The notes under the pieces were generated by a model. The model was not told the origin of the DNA. It searched no databases and saw only the letters and a program-made list of their open reading frames with translations. DNA of 64,000 bases from Gilliamella sp. wkB7. GTDB lineage: Bacteria > Pseudomonadota > Gammaproteobacteria > Enterobacterales > Orbaceae. Positions within the stretch are counted from its first letter, which is position 1; each line of letters starts with the position of its first letter. Below are positions 1 through 8,278 of this stretch, one piece after another. The DNA is taken from NCBI RefSeq assembly GCF_001693435.1, contig NZ_CM004509.1:1984001-2048000 (forward strand), given 5' to 3'. The position numbers and the translations under genes were made by a program.

Positions 1-2
1 TA

Positions 3-716
3 GGGTTGAATGCATTAATTGTATTAAAAATGCCATTTCCGAATTATAAAATTACTCCAGAGGAAAAAGAGAAAGACCTACAAACTCTTGAAAACCAGAT
101 GCCGATATTAAAACAAAAAGCTAATTTTTATATTGAAGGTTTATGTTTTATTGTTATTGGTTTTACATCTACAGCAACTTTTTATTTAGTCTCTTCTTGT
201 TTAAAAGATTTTTCACAAACGGTTGCTGGTATGGATTCATCTGGGGCAGTTCAGGCGTTTTCATCATACGGCATTGGTACATTAGCCAGTGTATTTTTAA
301 CCTCAATTTTAGTAAAAAGTCTGGTAAGACCTGTTTATATTGTTGTTCTATACCCATTACTTTCAACCTTAATGTTAATTATTCTATATAGCTATCCAAC
401 ACCAATGATGTGTATTATCGGCGGTTTCGTGCTTGGTTTCACTGCAGCAGGTGGTGTGTTGCAGTTAGCATTAACCACAATGGCCGAATTTTTTCCATCG
501 GGTAAAGGAAAAGTATTGGGGATTTTCTTTACATCATCGAGTGTTGCAACAGCCGTGATACCATTTTTCATTGGTTGGATATCAACAAATCTAGGTTTGC
601 GTTATGTTATGCTTAGCGATGCAATTATTGCTGGTTTAGGGACATTATTAGCGGTAGTTGTATTAATCCGTTACCGAAAAATATTTAATATTCCTAAAAG
701 TGTAGATAAAGCTTAA
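3..716 (+). CDS. MFS transporter, C-terminal half (5' end outside window)
   Basis: This is the last ~238 codons of a multi-spanning permease. The frame is open to the left edge, so the true start lies upstream and the TTG at 6 is not a start. The first ~40 residues are charged (many K and E), as in the central cytoplasmic loop of major facilitator proteins. They are followed by about six hydrophobic segments, equivalent to TM7-12. A Gly-rich segment with a Phe-Pro-Ser-Gly-Lys-Gly-Lys turn sits between two helices, as MFS loops often do. The substrate cannot be told from this half. A rho-independent terminator follows at once, so it is the last gene of its transcript. Confidence 0.8.
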   Translation, partial: GLNALIVLKMPFPNYKITPEEKEKDLQTLENQMPILKQKANFYIEGLCFIVIGFTSTATFYLVSSCLKDFSQTVAGMDSSGAVQAFSSYGIGTLASVFLTSILVKSLVRPVYIVVLYPLLSTLMLIILYSYPTPMMCIIGGFVLGFTAAGGVLQLALTTMAEFFPSGKGKVLGIFFTSSSVATAVIPFFIGWISTNLGLRYVMLSDAIIAGLGTLLAVVVLIRYRKIFNIPKSVDKA

Positions 717-745
717 TTATTCATTTAACAAAATACTCTGATATT

Positions 746-779
746 AAGGGCATACAGTTATTGGTATGCTCTTTTTTTA
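746..779 (+). terminator. Intrinsic terminator after the MFS gene
   Basis: The stem aagggcatac / gtatgctctt (746-755 with 764-773) has an 8-nt loop and is followed by a T run. It lies 30 nt after the MFS stop codon. Confidence 0.8.
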
Positions 780-907
780 TATTTATTAAATAAACCACAT
801 TTGAAAAATCAATTATTTCAATTTGATAATTTAAATTCTTTATTTTTATATTAGTAAAAATCCCTTTCTGAATTATTTTTTTAAAAACTGCTTGCGATTA
901 AAATAAA

Positions 908-946
908 AATACATAAAAATACACAAATAATGAATAAATATTCAAT
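908..946 (+). promoter_or_regulatory. Tandem ARG boxes (ArgR operator) of argA
   Basis: The downstream box (929-946) contains TGAATAAATATTCA at 931-944, which fits the ArgR consensus core TGAATwwwwATTCA perfectly. A weaker box core at 910-923 (TACATAAAAATACA) matches 11 of 14 positions. The cores are 21 bp apart, giving two 18-bp boxes separated by 3 bp, the classical arrangement for an ArgR hexamer. The operator ends just before the Shine-Dalgarno of argA, so it should block the argA promoter when arginine is plentiful. Confidence 0.8.
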
Positions 947-963
947 GATGAAAGGTTGTGAAA

Positions 964-2292
964 ATGAAAGAGCGTACAACTGAGTTAGTTGAAGGTTTAA
1001 GACATTCAGTGCCTTATATAAATGCCCATCATGGTAAAACATTTGTGATTTTACTTACTGGAGCGGTCCTTAAAAGCGATAATTATTCAAGTATTATTAG
1101 TGATATTGGATTGCTCTACAGCCTCGGTATTAAACTCGTTATTGTTAATGGTGCACGTAATCAAATTGATGGATCGTTAAAAAATCATAACATTGTACCT
1201 AAATATCATAAAAATACTCGTATCACTGATGCAGCAACATTAGATATCATCAAGCAAGTTACTGGCCTATTGCAGCTCAACATTACCGCAAGTTTATCAA
1301 TGAGTTTAAATAATACACCGTTACAAGGCGCTCATATTAGTGTCGTTAGCGGTAACTTTGTCATTGCTCAACCATTGGGGGTTGATGACGGAGTTGATTA
1401 TTGTCATACAGGTAAAATTCGCCGCATAAATAACGAAGCCATCGAAGAACAATTAGAGCGTGGCTCTATTGTATTACTCGGTCCTGTAGGCGTTTCGGTA
1501 ACAGGCGAAAGTTTTAATTTAGCATCTGAAGATGTCGCTGCTGAAGTCGCTATTCGCTTAAAGGCCGATAAACTAATCAGTTTTTGCGCAGAACAAGGAG
1601 TTCTCGATGAAAATGGTCGAGTTATTACCGATCTTTATCCTATTGATGCGGATAATTATGTAAATAATAAAGAGCAACAAGGTAAGCATTTATCAAGTGA
1701 AGCACGTTTTTTACGGGCAGCCTCTAAAGCATGCCGTTGTGGAGTTAGACGAAGCCATTTAGTCAGTTATTTAGTTGATGGCTCTATTTTACAAGAACTC
1801 TTTTCCCGTGATGGTATTGGAACACAAGTTTCAATGGAACATTCAGAACAGATTCGCTCAGCAACCATTAATGATATTGGCGGCATATTAGAACTCATCC
1901 GACCATTAGAAGAACAAGGTGTATTAGTTAAGCGTTCACGTGAACAATTAGAGATGGAAATTGATAAATTCACCATTATTGAACGTGATAATATGACGAT
2001 TGGTTGTGCTGCTCTTTACCCTTATCTAGAAGAAAAAATGGGTGAAATGGCTTGTGTTGTAATCCATCCTGATTATCGTAATTCATCTCGTGGTGATTTA
2101 TTGATTGAAAAGATCATGGAAAGTGCAAATAACTTAGGGTTAGAAAAAATATTTGTATTAACTACCCGTAGTATTCACTGGTTTAGAGAAAAGGGTTTTA
2201 ATCCAGCAGAAGTGGATGATTTACCAATTAAAAAGAAACAACTCTATAATTATCAAAGAAATTCAAAAATATTAATGTTTAATATTGAATGA
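964..2292 (+). CDS. argA: Amino-acid N-acetyltransferase (N-acetylglutamate synthase)
   Basis: ArgA makes N-acetyl-L-glutamate from glutamate and acetyl-CoA, the first step of arginine synthesis, in the cytoplasm. The product (442 aa from ATG 964) follows the E. coli protein of 443 aa end to end. It has an N-terminal amino-acid-kinase-like domain (to about residue 290, with [11 protein letters not shown] and [10 protein letters not shown]) that normally binds the arginine inhibitor, and a C-terminal GNAT domain from about 295 ([25 protein letters not shown]). An in-frame GTG at 958 is possible, but AAAGG at 951-955 is only 2 nt from it and 8 nt from ATG 964. Tandem ARG boxes precede the gene and a terminator follows. 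No other arginine gene is adjacent. Confidence 0.95.
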   Translation: MKERTTELVEGLRHSVPYINAHHGKTFVILLTGAVLKSDNYSSIISDIGLLYSLGIKLVIVNGARNQIDGSLKNHNIVPKYHKNTRITDAATLDIIKQVTGLLQLNITASLSMSLNNTPLQGAHISVVSGNFVIAQPLGVDDGVDYCHTGKIRRINNEAIEEQLERGSIVLLGPVGVSVTGESFNLASEDVAAEVAIRLKADKLISFCAEQGVLDENGRVITDLYPIDADNYVNNKEQQGKHLSSEARFLRAASKACRCGVRRSHLVSYLVDGSILQELFSRDGIGTQVSMEHSEQIRSATINDIGGILELIRPLEEQGVLVKRSREQLEMEIDKFTIIERDNMTIGCAALYPYLEEKMGEMACVVIHPDYRNSSRGDLLIEKIMESANNLGLEKIFVLTTRSIHWFREKGFNPAEVDDLPIKKKQLYNYQRNSKILMFNIE

Positions 2293-2302
2293 AATAATCA
2301 TT

Positions 2303-2330
2303 AAAAAGTCTGCTTATTCGGCAGACTTTT
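2303..2330 (+). terminator. Intrinsic terminator after argA
   Basis: The stem aaaagtctgc / gcagactttt with loop ttattcgg lies 10 nt past the argA stop. Its A- and T-flanks could also stop minus-strand transcripts. Confidence 0.85.
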
Positions 2331-2356
2331 AACCAATCATGAATATTTAACTTAAT

Positions 2357-2375
2357 AAAAGCGAAAGCGCTTTTA
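2357..2375 (-). terminator. Terminator-like hairpin after the EIIC gene
   Basis: The short stem aaaagcg / cgctttt has a 4-nt loop. Read on the minus strand it ends in a T-rich tail. It sits 4 nt beyond the EIIC stop codon. Confidence 0.55.
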
Positions 2376-2378
2376 GTG

Positions 2379-3632
2379 CTAGTTAAACAATTTCACTACA
2401 AATTCGGTGATCAACGACAAACTGGTAAAGTCAGGATCGGCAAATGTAACGCCTTCTACACCAAGAAATGCAAAAAGAGGTAACGCTAGGGCAGGTAATA
2501 TACATAACAATAGCCCATTGATAAAAGCAGCAATTATTGTACCTCGTGCTCCGCCAGTTGAATTACCAAAAATAGCCGCGGTTCCACCTGTGATAAAGCT
2601 TGCCATAATTCCTGGAATAATAATGGGTAAGCCAACAAAAGGAAAAACAACAACGCAGGCTATTTCAGTGAAGAAACTCACAATAAAACCGACCAATACA
2701 CAATTGGGTGCTTTATCAAATAACACCATAGGGTCGACAGCTGGTACACAACCAGGTGCGACAACTTGAGCAAATCCTTTAAAAGCTGGAATAATTTCTT
2801 CAGTAAAAATGGCTACCCCTTTTTTAGCAATATATAAACCGCCTGCAAAAATAGCTGATTGTTCCAGTGCAAAAATAATGAACGTGTTATTTTTAAGAAT
2901 ATCTTTTAAATAATCAGCAGAAGAAAACGCGCCAGATAAACATAGTAAGACAAACATGGTAATAAATGTCGCCACATCAGACTGCCTTAAAAAGCTAAAA
3001 CGATCGTTTATTTTGATATTTTCAATATCATTTTTTTTATTTCCTAACAATGAACCTAAATAAGAACCTATCAAATATGAGATAGTCCCTGCATGAGCAA
3101 TACAATAATCATTATTGCCTATTATTTTACGGCTGAATTTAGAGAGTAAAGTTGGAAATATCGCCATATAAAGCCCAATAATAATTGCGCCAGTAGCAAC
3201 AATTATATAGCCATTATAGCCCATACCTTGTAATACGGCAGTGAACGAAAATGCCATAAATAGCACTAAATGCAGTGATAAATAAATCGATTTAAAGCGA
3301 GTAAATCTTGCTAATAGTAGATTAATGATCATCGCAAAAAAGAGGATAAAAGCAGCACTTGTGCCAAGTGATTCCATTGTCAATGCGGTAATGGCTTCAT
3401 TACTTGGTACTACGCCATGCATACCAAACGCGTGAGTAAACATGTTACTAAACATAATTAACACACCACCCAAAATTTTTCCGCCAGTCTTTATTAACAC
3501 AAATCCAATGAATGAAAGCAGCGTTCCAGTAATAATTTTAGAAATTTTTGCTTTCTGTAATACCAGACCGATAAAAGCTACTAATGCAATAATGATAGCT
3601 GGTTGACCAAATATATTTAGAAAAAGCTCCAT
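2379..3632 (-). CDS. PTS transporter subunit EIIC, UlaA (ascorbate) type
   Basis: This is a polytopic inner-membrane permease of 417 aa resembling the UlaA/SgaT family of PTS EIIC proteins. Those proteins carry L-ascorbate or related sugars while EIIA and EIIB supply the phosphate. Roughly ten hydrophobic segments are visible, and Gly/Pro-rich loops such as PGCVPAVDP near residue 300 fit the family. I start it at ATG 3632 because GGAG stands 7 nt upstream and the resulting MELFLNIFGQP is UlaA-like; the ATG at 3671 has no ribosome site. No EIIA or EIIB gene adjoins it, so it must borrow partners encoded elsewhere. A CRP-like site lies about 65 nt upstream. The substrate is unknown. Confidence 0.75.
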   Translation of the reverse strand: MELFLNIFGQPAIIIALVAFIGLVLQKAKISKIITGTLLSFIGFVLIKTGGKILGGVLIMFSNMFTHAFGMHGVVPSNEAITALTMESLGTSAAFILFFAMIINLLLARFTRFKSIYLSLHLVLFMAFSFTAVLQGMGYNGYIIVATGAIIIGLYMAIFPTLLSKFSRKIIGNNDYCIAHAGTISYLIGSYLGSLLGNKKNDIENIKINDRFSFLRQSDVATFITMFVLLCLSGAFSSADYLKDILKNNTFIIFALEQSAIFAGGLYIAKKGVAIFTEEIIPAFKGFAQVVAPGCVPAVDPMVLFDKAPNCVLVGFIVSFFTEIACVVVFPFVGLPIIIPGIMASFITGGTAAIFGNSTGGARGTIIAAFINGLLLCILPALALPLFAFLGVEGVTFADPDFTSLSLITEFVVKLFN

Positions 3633-3695
3633 GTTTCCACTCCAAAACCTAATAATAAAATTATAAATCATTATAAATGAAACGCTATTTCATTT

Positions 3696-3711
3696 TGTGT
3701 TTTGGATCACA
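3696..3711 (-). promoter_or_regulatory. CRP-like site upstream of the lone EIIC
   Basis: TGTGTTTTGGATCACA matches 9 of the 10 conserved bases of TGTGA-N6-TCACA. Its position suits catabolite control of the minus-strand EIIC gene. No -35/-10 pair was assigned. Confidence 0.5.
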
Positions 3712-3783
3712 AATTAGCAAATGTAATAAAAAAATAATTAATTATAAGCAAATATTTATCTTAATTAAGGATGATTAATTGAC

Positions 3784-3873
3784 CTTTTTTAGATAACTCT
3801 TAATTGAGTTTATTAATATTTATCTGTAAAAATAATTCAGGAATCTATGCCGTTTCATTGAGTTTTGAATATA
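3784..3873 (+). repeat. 90-bp noncoding repeat, copy A
   Basis: The segment runs from cttttttagataact to gagttttgaatata. By eye it is roughly 85% identical to copy B 212 bp downstream and shares its core with a shorter copy near 60368. It is not coding. It may be a remnant of a mobile or RNA element, or a regulatory site. Confidence 0.7.
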
Positions 3874-3995
3874 AGAAAAGGATTTTTAAGATAAAAAGAA
3901 GTTGATAAAGATGTCATCACTATATTTTTTGAATCAAAGTTATTTCAGGCAGTGACATTATCCCCACAGTTGTCAGCAACTATTTTATTGATTGT

Positions 3996-4085
3996 CTTTT
4001 TTAGATAACACTTACTTGAGTATATTAATATTTATCTGTAAAAATAATTCAAGAGTCTATACCGTTTTATTGAGTTTTGAATATA
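3996..4085 (+). repeat. 90-bp noncoding repeat, copy B
   Basis: This is a direct repeat of copy A with the same order of blocks: cttttttagata, attaatatttatctgtaaaa, a tctat/accgttt core, then gagttttgaatata. Confidence 0.7.
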
Positions 4086-4095
4086 TGAAATGAGC

Positions 4096-4144
4096 GTTAC
4101 CTGTTTTGATTGTCGATTTAATATTTTATATCAAAACAGATAAC
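4096..4144 (-). repeat. 15-bp inverted repeat downstream of the GH28 gene
   Basis: gttacctgttttgat (4096-4110) pairs with atcaaaacagataac (4130-4144) with one mismatch and a 19-nt loop. It lies 59 nt past the GH28 stop. It has no T run, so it may be an RNA 3'-end stabiliser, a factor-dependent terminator or an operator. Confidence 0.5.
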
Positions 4145-4202
4145 CGCCCTCTGTTGTTAGCTTTTTATCCAGTTCAATCTAAACTAACACATTAAATTAT
4201 TA

Positions 4203-5618
4203 TTACTTAGTTATTTTACTGCCTTTTTCTTTAATAATATCTGTTCCTTTTTTTACCTTAATTGTCGTTTTACTGAACTCTACGGATGCATTACGAATTT
4301 TAAAACCAAGTTCAGATTCAATATTAATGTTAGAAAATTTAATATTATCAAATGGTTTTTCAGGGGTTCCAATGATAAAACCTGCATAATTGGTTTTACC
4401 TTTAACTGTAAGATTATTAAAGCTTATGTTATTAAAGTATGGCGTTTCGTGTTCTTTATACTCTTTAGGTTGTTCATTATCAGCAGGATAGATTTGGTCG
4501 CCTAGCATAAATCCACCTGCAAATTCGCCTTCTTGCAACGCTTTAATTCTCGCATCTTTAGTTGTTGGTCCTCCTTTATAATAAGCTGACAGTACAATTG
4601 GTGTTTTTACATTTATCATTGTGTTGTTGTTATATTGAATATCTTTGACTTCTCCACCTTTACCTCGAGGAGATTTTATTCGAATGCCATACATTGCATC
4701 GGTGAAAGTATTATTTTCAGCAAGCAGATTACTCACGCCACCATTTGTTTCTGAGCCAATAGATAACCCACGCCCAAGCATAAAGTTATTATCAGCAATA
4801 TAAAAATCATGGCTAAGGTTGTTTTCGGTCGCTTTGATTGCAACGTGATCATCGCCAACACTAATATTATTTTTGGTAATGCTGACTCTTCTACTATTCA
4901 TTGGATCAATTGCATCAGTATTTTGCCACCAAGCAGGAGCGGATATGGTTGTTTTGTTAATCGTAATATCTTCTACATTTTTAAAAACGATATGAAAACT
5001 TGGTGAATTCTGTATAGTGACGCCTTCAATTAAGATATTATTCGCGTCTTTAAATAAAAGTAAACGTGGACGATTTGTTGGTCCTTTTTTTCCTGCCTTA
5101 CGAGTCTCCGCGCGATATTTTTCTAAAAGCGTTGAACCCTGTCCATCAATAATACCTTCACCAGTGATAGCGATATTCTTTTCTTCTGCAATATTAATAA
5201 AGCCAATCCATTGTTCAGCCAATGGCAATGATTTAGCCGAGCTTGACCATTTTTGTTGTTTTTCTGTGGGATGATAAGCACTTTCTTCAGCAGAAGCTTG
5301 TAAAACAGCACCTTTTTCTAAATGAAATTCAATATTACTTTTTAAAAAAAGTGGTTCTGATAAATAATAACCTTCAGGGACAATAACTTTACCCCCGCCT
5401 TTTTGAACACAATCATCGATAGCCGCTTGAAATGCTTTTGTGTCATACCAAATACCTGTTGCTTCAGCACCATAGTCTCTAACATTACATTGTTTATTAG
5501 GAATATTTAATTTTTCTAACGTAACAGGGGAAAATGAAGGCGATGCAAAAACACCAAAACTAGCCGTGAGAGAGAATAGACCAATAGATAATCCATTTTT
5601 TATAGTTAACCGATACAT
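4203..5618 (-). CDS. Exported glycoside hydrolase family 28 (polygalacturonase-like)
   Basis: This 471-aa enzyme probably hydrolyses pectin (poly- or oligogalacturonate) outside the cytoplasm. A signal peptide is clear (basic start, hydrophobic core, likely cut after VFA near residue 26). The parallel beta-helix region has the GH28 marks Asn-Thr-Asp (Asp235), Gly-Asp-Asp (Asp256/257) and Arg-Ile-Lys (313-315). The usual Gly-His-Gly motif reads Gly-Arg-Gly (Arg283) before LSIGSE, so one conserved active-site histidine is replaced. AAGGAAAA precedes ATG 5618. It stands alone between the lone EIIC and the sorbose cluster, both on the same strand. The exact substrate (endo, exo or rhamnogalacturonan) cannot be fixed. 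Confidence 0.88.
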   Translation of the reverse strand: MYRLTIKNGLSIGLFSLTASFGVFASPSFSPVTLEKLNIPNKQCNVRDYGAEATGIWYDTKAFQAAIDDCVQKGGGKVIVPEGYYLSEPLFLKSNIEFHLEKGAVLQASAEESAYHPTEKQQKWSSSAKSLPLAEQWIGFINIAEEKNIAITGEGIIDGQGSTLLEKYRAETRKAGKKGPTNRPRLLLFKDANNILIEGVTIQNSPSFHIVFKNVEDITINKTTISAPAWWQNTDAIDPMNSRRVSITKNNISVGDDHVAIKATENNLSHDFYIADNNFMLGRGLSIGSETNGGVSNLLAENNTFTDAMYGIRIKSPRGKGGEVKDIQYNNNTMINVKTPIVLSAYYKGGPTTKDARIKALQEGEFAGGFMLGDQIYPADNEQPKEYKEHETPYFNNISFNNLTVKGKTNYAGFIIGTPEKPFDNIKFSNINIESELGFKIRNASVEFSKTTIKVKKGTDIIKEKGSKITK

Positions 5619-5793
5619 AATTTTTCCTTAATCAAAAGTAAAAAAGACAAAATAGTGAATATACAAATGATTATCTAGGTTAACTGTAAAAGAATCTGTT
5701 AATAGAATCACAAAACAGGAAAATAGTTTATAAAAATTGAAATGAAGTTTTATTTTTGGTGTGTGTTAATTATCTATTTGTTTATCTAATGGC

Positions 5794-6765
5794 TTAATTA
5801 GCTAATTGATTGGCCATTTCATCACTAATGACTAATATATCAATATAATTTGCATTTAATGCCGCAATCAAACTATTGAGTTTTTCCGCATCACCACTCG
5901 CACATATTTTTAAAGGAATTTTTTTGAGATTTTCTAAGGTAACACCGATGATTTGATCATGAAAAGGGGTTTGTAATTCCTTACCGTTTTTATCGTAAAA
6001 TCGCGACAAAATATCTCCGACAATTTTTTTGTTGGTAATTTTTTGAAAAAGTTCACCATAAAAACCATACCAAATGGAGTTTTTGGATATTGCAGGACAG
6101 CCTATACTAAATAAAGCAACGGTAATTTTATTCCACCAATTATTAAGTTCTTTCATATGCTGAGTTTTTTCGATTTCAGTTTTCAAATTAGCTGTATCGA
6201 CGATGGCAGGGTAGTCAATTAATATCGCGTTACTTTTAAGTTTATCCGAAAGTTTATAAGCTATATTATTTACATGGTATTTTGTTTCGATCTTGCCAGA
6301 AGGGCCACCAATCATTGGTACGATGGTAACGTTTTCGAATGTAGCATTATCATTTTTTAAGCTATTAACTATATAATTGATCGATCGCCCCCAAGACACA
6401 CCAATTACATCATTCTCGGTAATATTTTTGAGTAGAACATTTGATGCGACATTACAAACAATCTGATTTTTACTTTCATTGTCTATATCAAGATTGACTG
6501 GTACGACAATAACTTGTTTTAAATGATATTTCTTACGAATTTTTTCTTCTAACGCGATATCGGGTAACAAATTATAATTAATCGAAATCGAAACAATACC
6601 GAGCTCGCGTATTGTTTTTAACATGCGACTAATGCTTGAACGATGTATATTCACAATTTTTGCTATTTCTGATTGTGTTTTATTTTCTTCATAATACAAC
6701 TGAGCAATCTTAATTAACATCTTGTGTTGTTCAAACTCGTCGTTGCGAAAATTTTGATTAATCAT
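5794..6765 (-). CDS. sorC: SorC/DeoR-family sugar-binding transcriptional regulator
   Basis: This 323-aa protein has an N-terminal helix-turn-helix (about residues 18-60; TQSEIAKIVNIHRSSISRML) and a C-terminal sugar-phosphate-binding domain of the SorC type (about 65-320), with the GVSWGRSI and MIGGPSGK stretches expected of the effector site. It is the last gene of the sorbose-type cluster and most likely controls it; in Klebsiella sorC is the first gene. The 108-nt gap before it contains a CRP-like site, so it may also have its own promoter. No strong ribosome site precedes ATG 6765. The symbol is given by context; sensing of L-sorbose-1-phosphate is inferred. Confidence 0.75.
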   Translation of the reverse strand: MINQNFRNDEFEQHKMLIKIAQLYYEENKTQSEIAKIVNIHRSSISRMLKTIRELGIVSISINYNLLPDIALEEKIRKKYHLKQVIVVPVNLDIDNESKNQIVCNVASNVLLKNITENDVIGVSWGRSINYIVNSLKNDNATFENVTIVPMIGGPSGKIETKYHVNNIAYKLSDKLKSNAILIDYPAIVDTANLKTEIEKTQHMKELNNWWNKITVALFSIGCPAISKNSIWYGFYGELFQKITNKKIVGDILSRFYDKNGKELQTPFHDQIIGVTLENLKKIPLKICASGDAEKLNSLIAALNANYIDILVISDEMANQLAN

Positions 6766-6804
6766 AGTAGCGTTATCTTATTATTTTTAGTTATTAAAAA
6801 ACTC

Positions 6805-6820
6805 CGTGTTTTTATTCACA
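6805..6820 (-). promoter_or_regulatory. CRP-like site before the sorC-like gene
   Basis: CGTGTTTTTATTCACA matches the full TCACA half and three of five bases of the other half. It is in the sorE-sorC gap. It is weak evidence for a separate regulator promoter. Confidence 0.3.
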
Positions 6821-6873
6821 TCAAGAAGTCATTTTTGTATGACAACTTGAAGTGAATAGAGTATACCAAAAAA

Positions 6874-8118
6874 TCAAGAATCGATATCAGGAAAATAGTT
6901 TAAAACATAATCTTCGGCCTCTTTTGACCAAATGCCATGATTTTTAGACAATATCTTGTGTAAAGCAACATCATCTGCATCATCATTTAATGATTCCAAA
7001 TTTTTAAGATCAAACTTTTTATGAGTATAAACTAATTTTTTTCCTCCTTTAATCTGGTCTTGAATTTGAGTGATGTTACTCGCGTGATCAATACCCATAA
7101 TATGCGATACGATTTTTGCTACATCGACTGCTCCCGATTCAATAAGTTTAACCGCTTCGCGCATGTCATTAGTATTACCGCCTGAAGTACCAACGATATG
7201 GGTAAAGTTATAATGAACATCGTAGAAGTTAATTTCAGCAGAAAAGTTTTTATCTTGTGGACCAGCAAAAAAGTTAAGGCAACCGTCAATTGCCAATAAT
7301 TGAGAGGCAAGTTGAATCAACTCTTGTGAAGGTAAGAAAACAAAAACATCATCGAAACTACCTGTTGTTGATTTATTTTTTAATAGGGTAACTTGATCAT
7401 CGGTCTTTGATATATCCACAAATTCTAATTCAATACCATTGCGGGATTGGTAAAGGGTTTTTAAGTGTTCTATTTTTTCTTTACTGCGACCGGTTACGAC
7501 TATCTTTTTAGGTGCAATAGGACCACCTAATGCATAATCTATTGCCAGCATTCCCATCGGACCGGTACCACCTAAAATAATCAAATTACCATTAGGTTTT
7601 ATACCCATAATATGTTCATAACTATTGGGTTTTAAGTGAAAATTAGCATTAAACGCGCCGATAATACATGATAAAGGTTCAATTAATGCACCTTCGAAAT
7701 AAGTTTGTCCATCATAAGGAATCAAACAATCTTGTTTTAATACATCATGGTTGATTATCATGTAAGTTGCACAACCACCAGTATAAGGATAGGAGTATCC
7801 TACGCAATATGGACTATCAGTCAGTTGCAAATTGGCTTGAACAACATATTTTTGTCCTGGCTTAAATTTATGCTGCCAATTTTTTCCAACCTGTATAATT
7901 TCACCACAACATTCATGACCAATAATAATTGGATTATTTTTTAAATCAGGTGGTGTCTTTTTATGATTTTCACCCTGATTGACTAGTTTTAATGAAGACA
8001 TACACATACTATCAACAATGACTGTCACTAGAATTTCATCATCAGTAATTTTGGGAAGTTCAAATGATTCCAATCGCAAATCATTTTTTCCATATAGTCT
8101 AACTGCATGAGTTTTCAT
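6874..8118 (-). CDS. sorE: L-sorbose-1-phosphate reductase (zinc-type alcohol dehydrogenase family)
   Basis: SorE reduces L-sorbose-1-phosphate to D-glucitol-6-phosphate with NAD(P)H in the cytoplasm. The 414-aa product follows Klebsiella SorE closely: start MKTHAVRLYGKNDLRLE, then PIIIGHECCGEI, ALIEPLSCIIGAFNANFHL, the nucleotide-binding GGTGPMGMLAIDYAL (from about residue 188), INFYDVHYNFTHIVGTSGGN and the C-terminal HGIWSKEAE. It belongs to the medium-chain dehydrogenase superfamily. A good Shine-Dalgarno (AGAGG) precedes ATG 8118. It is downstream of the EIID gene but separated by a large hairpin. No sorD (glucitol-6-phosphate dehydrogenase) lies in the cluster; srlD at 15360 would serve. 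Confidence 0.88.
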   Translation of the reverse strand: MKTHAVRLYGKNDLRLESFELPKITDDEILVTVIVDSMCMSSLKLVNQGENHKKTPPDLKNNPIIIGHECCGEIIQVGKNWQHKFKPGQKYVVQANLQLTDSPYCVGYSYPYTGGCATYMIINHDVLKQDCLIPYDGQTYFEGALIEPLSCIIGAFNANFHLKPNSYEHIMGIKPNGNLIILGGTGPMGMLAIDYALGGPIAPKKIVVTGRSKEKIEHLKTLYQSRNGIELEFVDISKTDDQVTLLKNKSTTGSFDDVFVFLPSQELIQLASQLLAIDGCLNFFAGPQDKNFSAEINFYDVHYNFTHIVGTSGGNTNDMREAVKLIESGAVDVAKIVSHIMGIDHASNITQIQDQIKGGKKLVYTHKKFDLKNLESLNDDADDVALHKILSKNHGIWSKEAEDYVLNYFPDIDS

Positions 8119-8163
8119 ATATTCCTCTTATTTTTAAAATTGATTAAATTTGCTCAGTAAAAA

Positions 8164-8233
8164 AGGTTCAAAGTAACTGTATTACTGGTTAAAAATCAGT
8201 GTGATCCGATCACTTTGTAATGACTTTGAACCT
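8164..8233 (-). terminator. Long hairpin with T tract between EIID and sorE
   Basis: aggttcaaagt (8164-8174) and actttgaacct (8223-8233) form a perfect 11-bp outer stem. An inner palindrome gtgatcCgatcac sits at 8201-8213. Read on the minus strand the outer stem runs directly into six or more T. It looks like an internal, probably partial, terminator that would lower sorE-sorC expression relative to the transporter. Confidence 0.6.
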
Positions 8234-8278
8234 GTTAATTAATTTTGGGCGGTGAATTTTTTGTTTTGAATCTATCTT

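Larger units (their letters stand above)
3633..4202. other. 570-bp noncoding region between EIIC and GH28 genes
   Basis: There is no credible gene here. It holds a CRP-like site, two copies of a 90-bp direct repeat and a 15-bp inverted repeat, each listed separately. The rest is AT-rich with stops in all frames. Confidence 0.7.

Noticed and set aside
958..963. GTG start for argA at 958
   Set aside because: The Shine-Dalgarno is only 2 nt away, and ATG 964 fits both spacing and ArgA family length.
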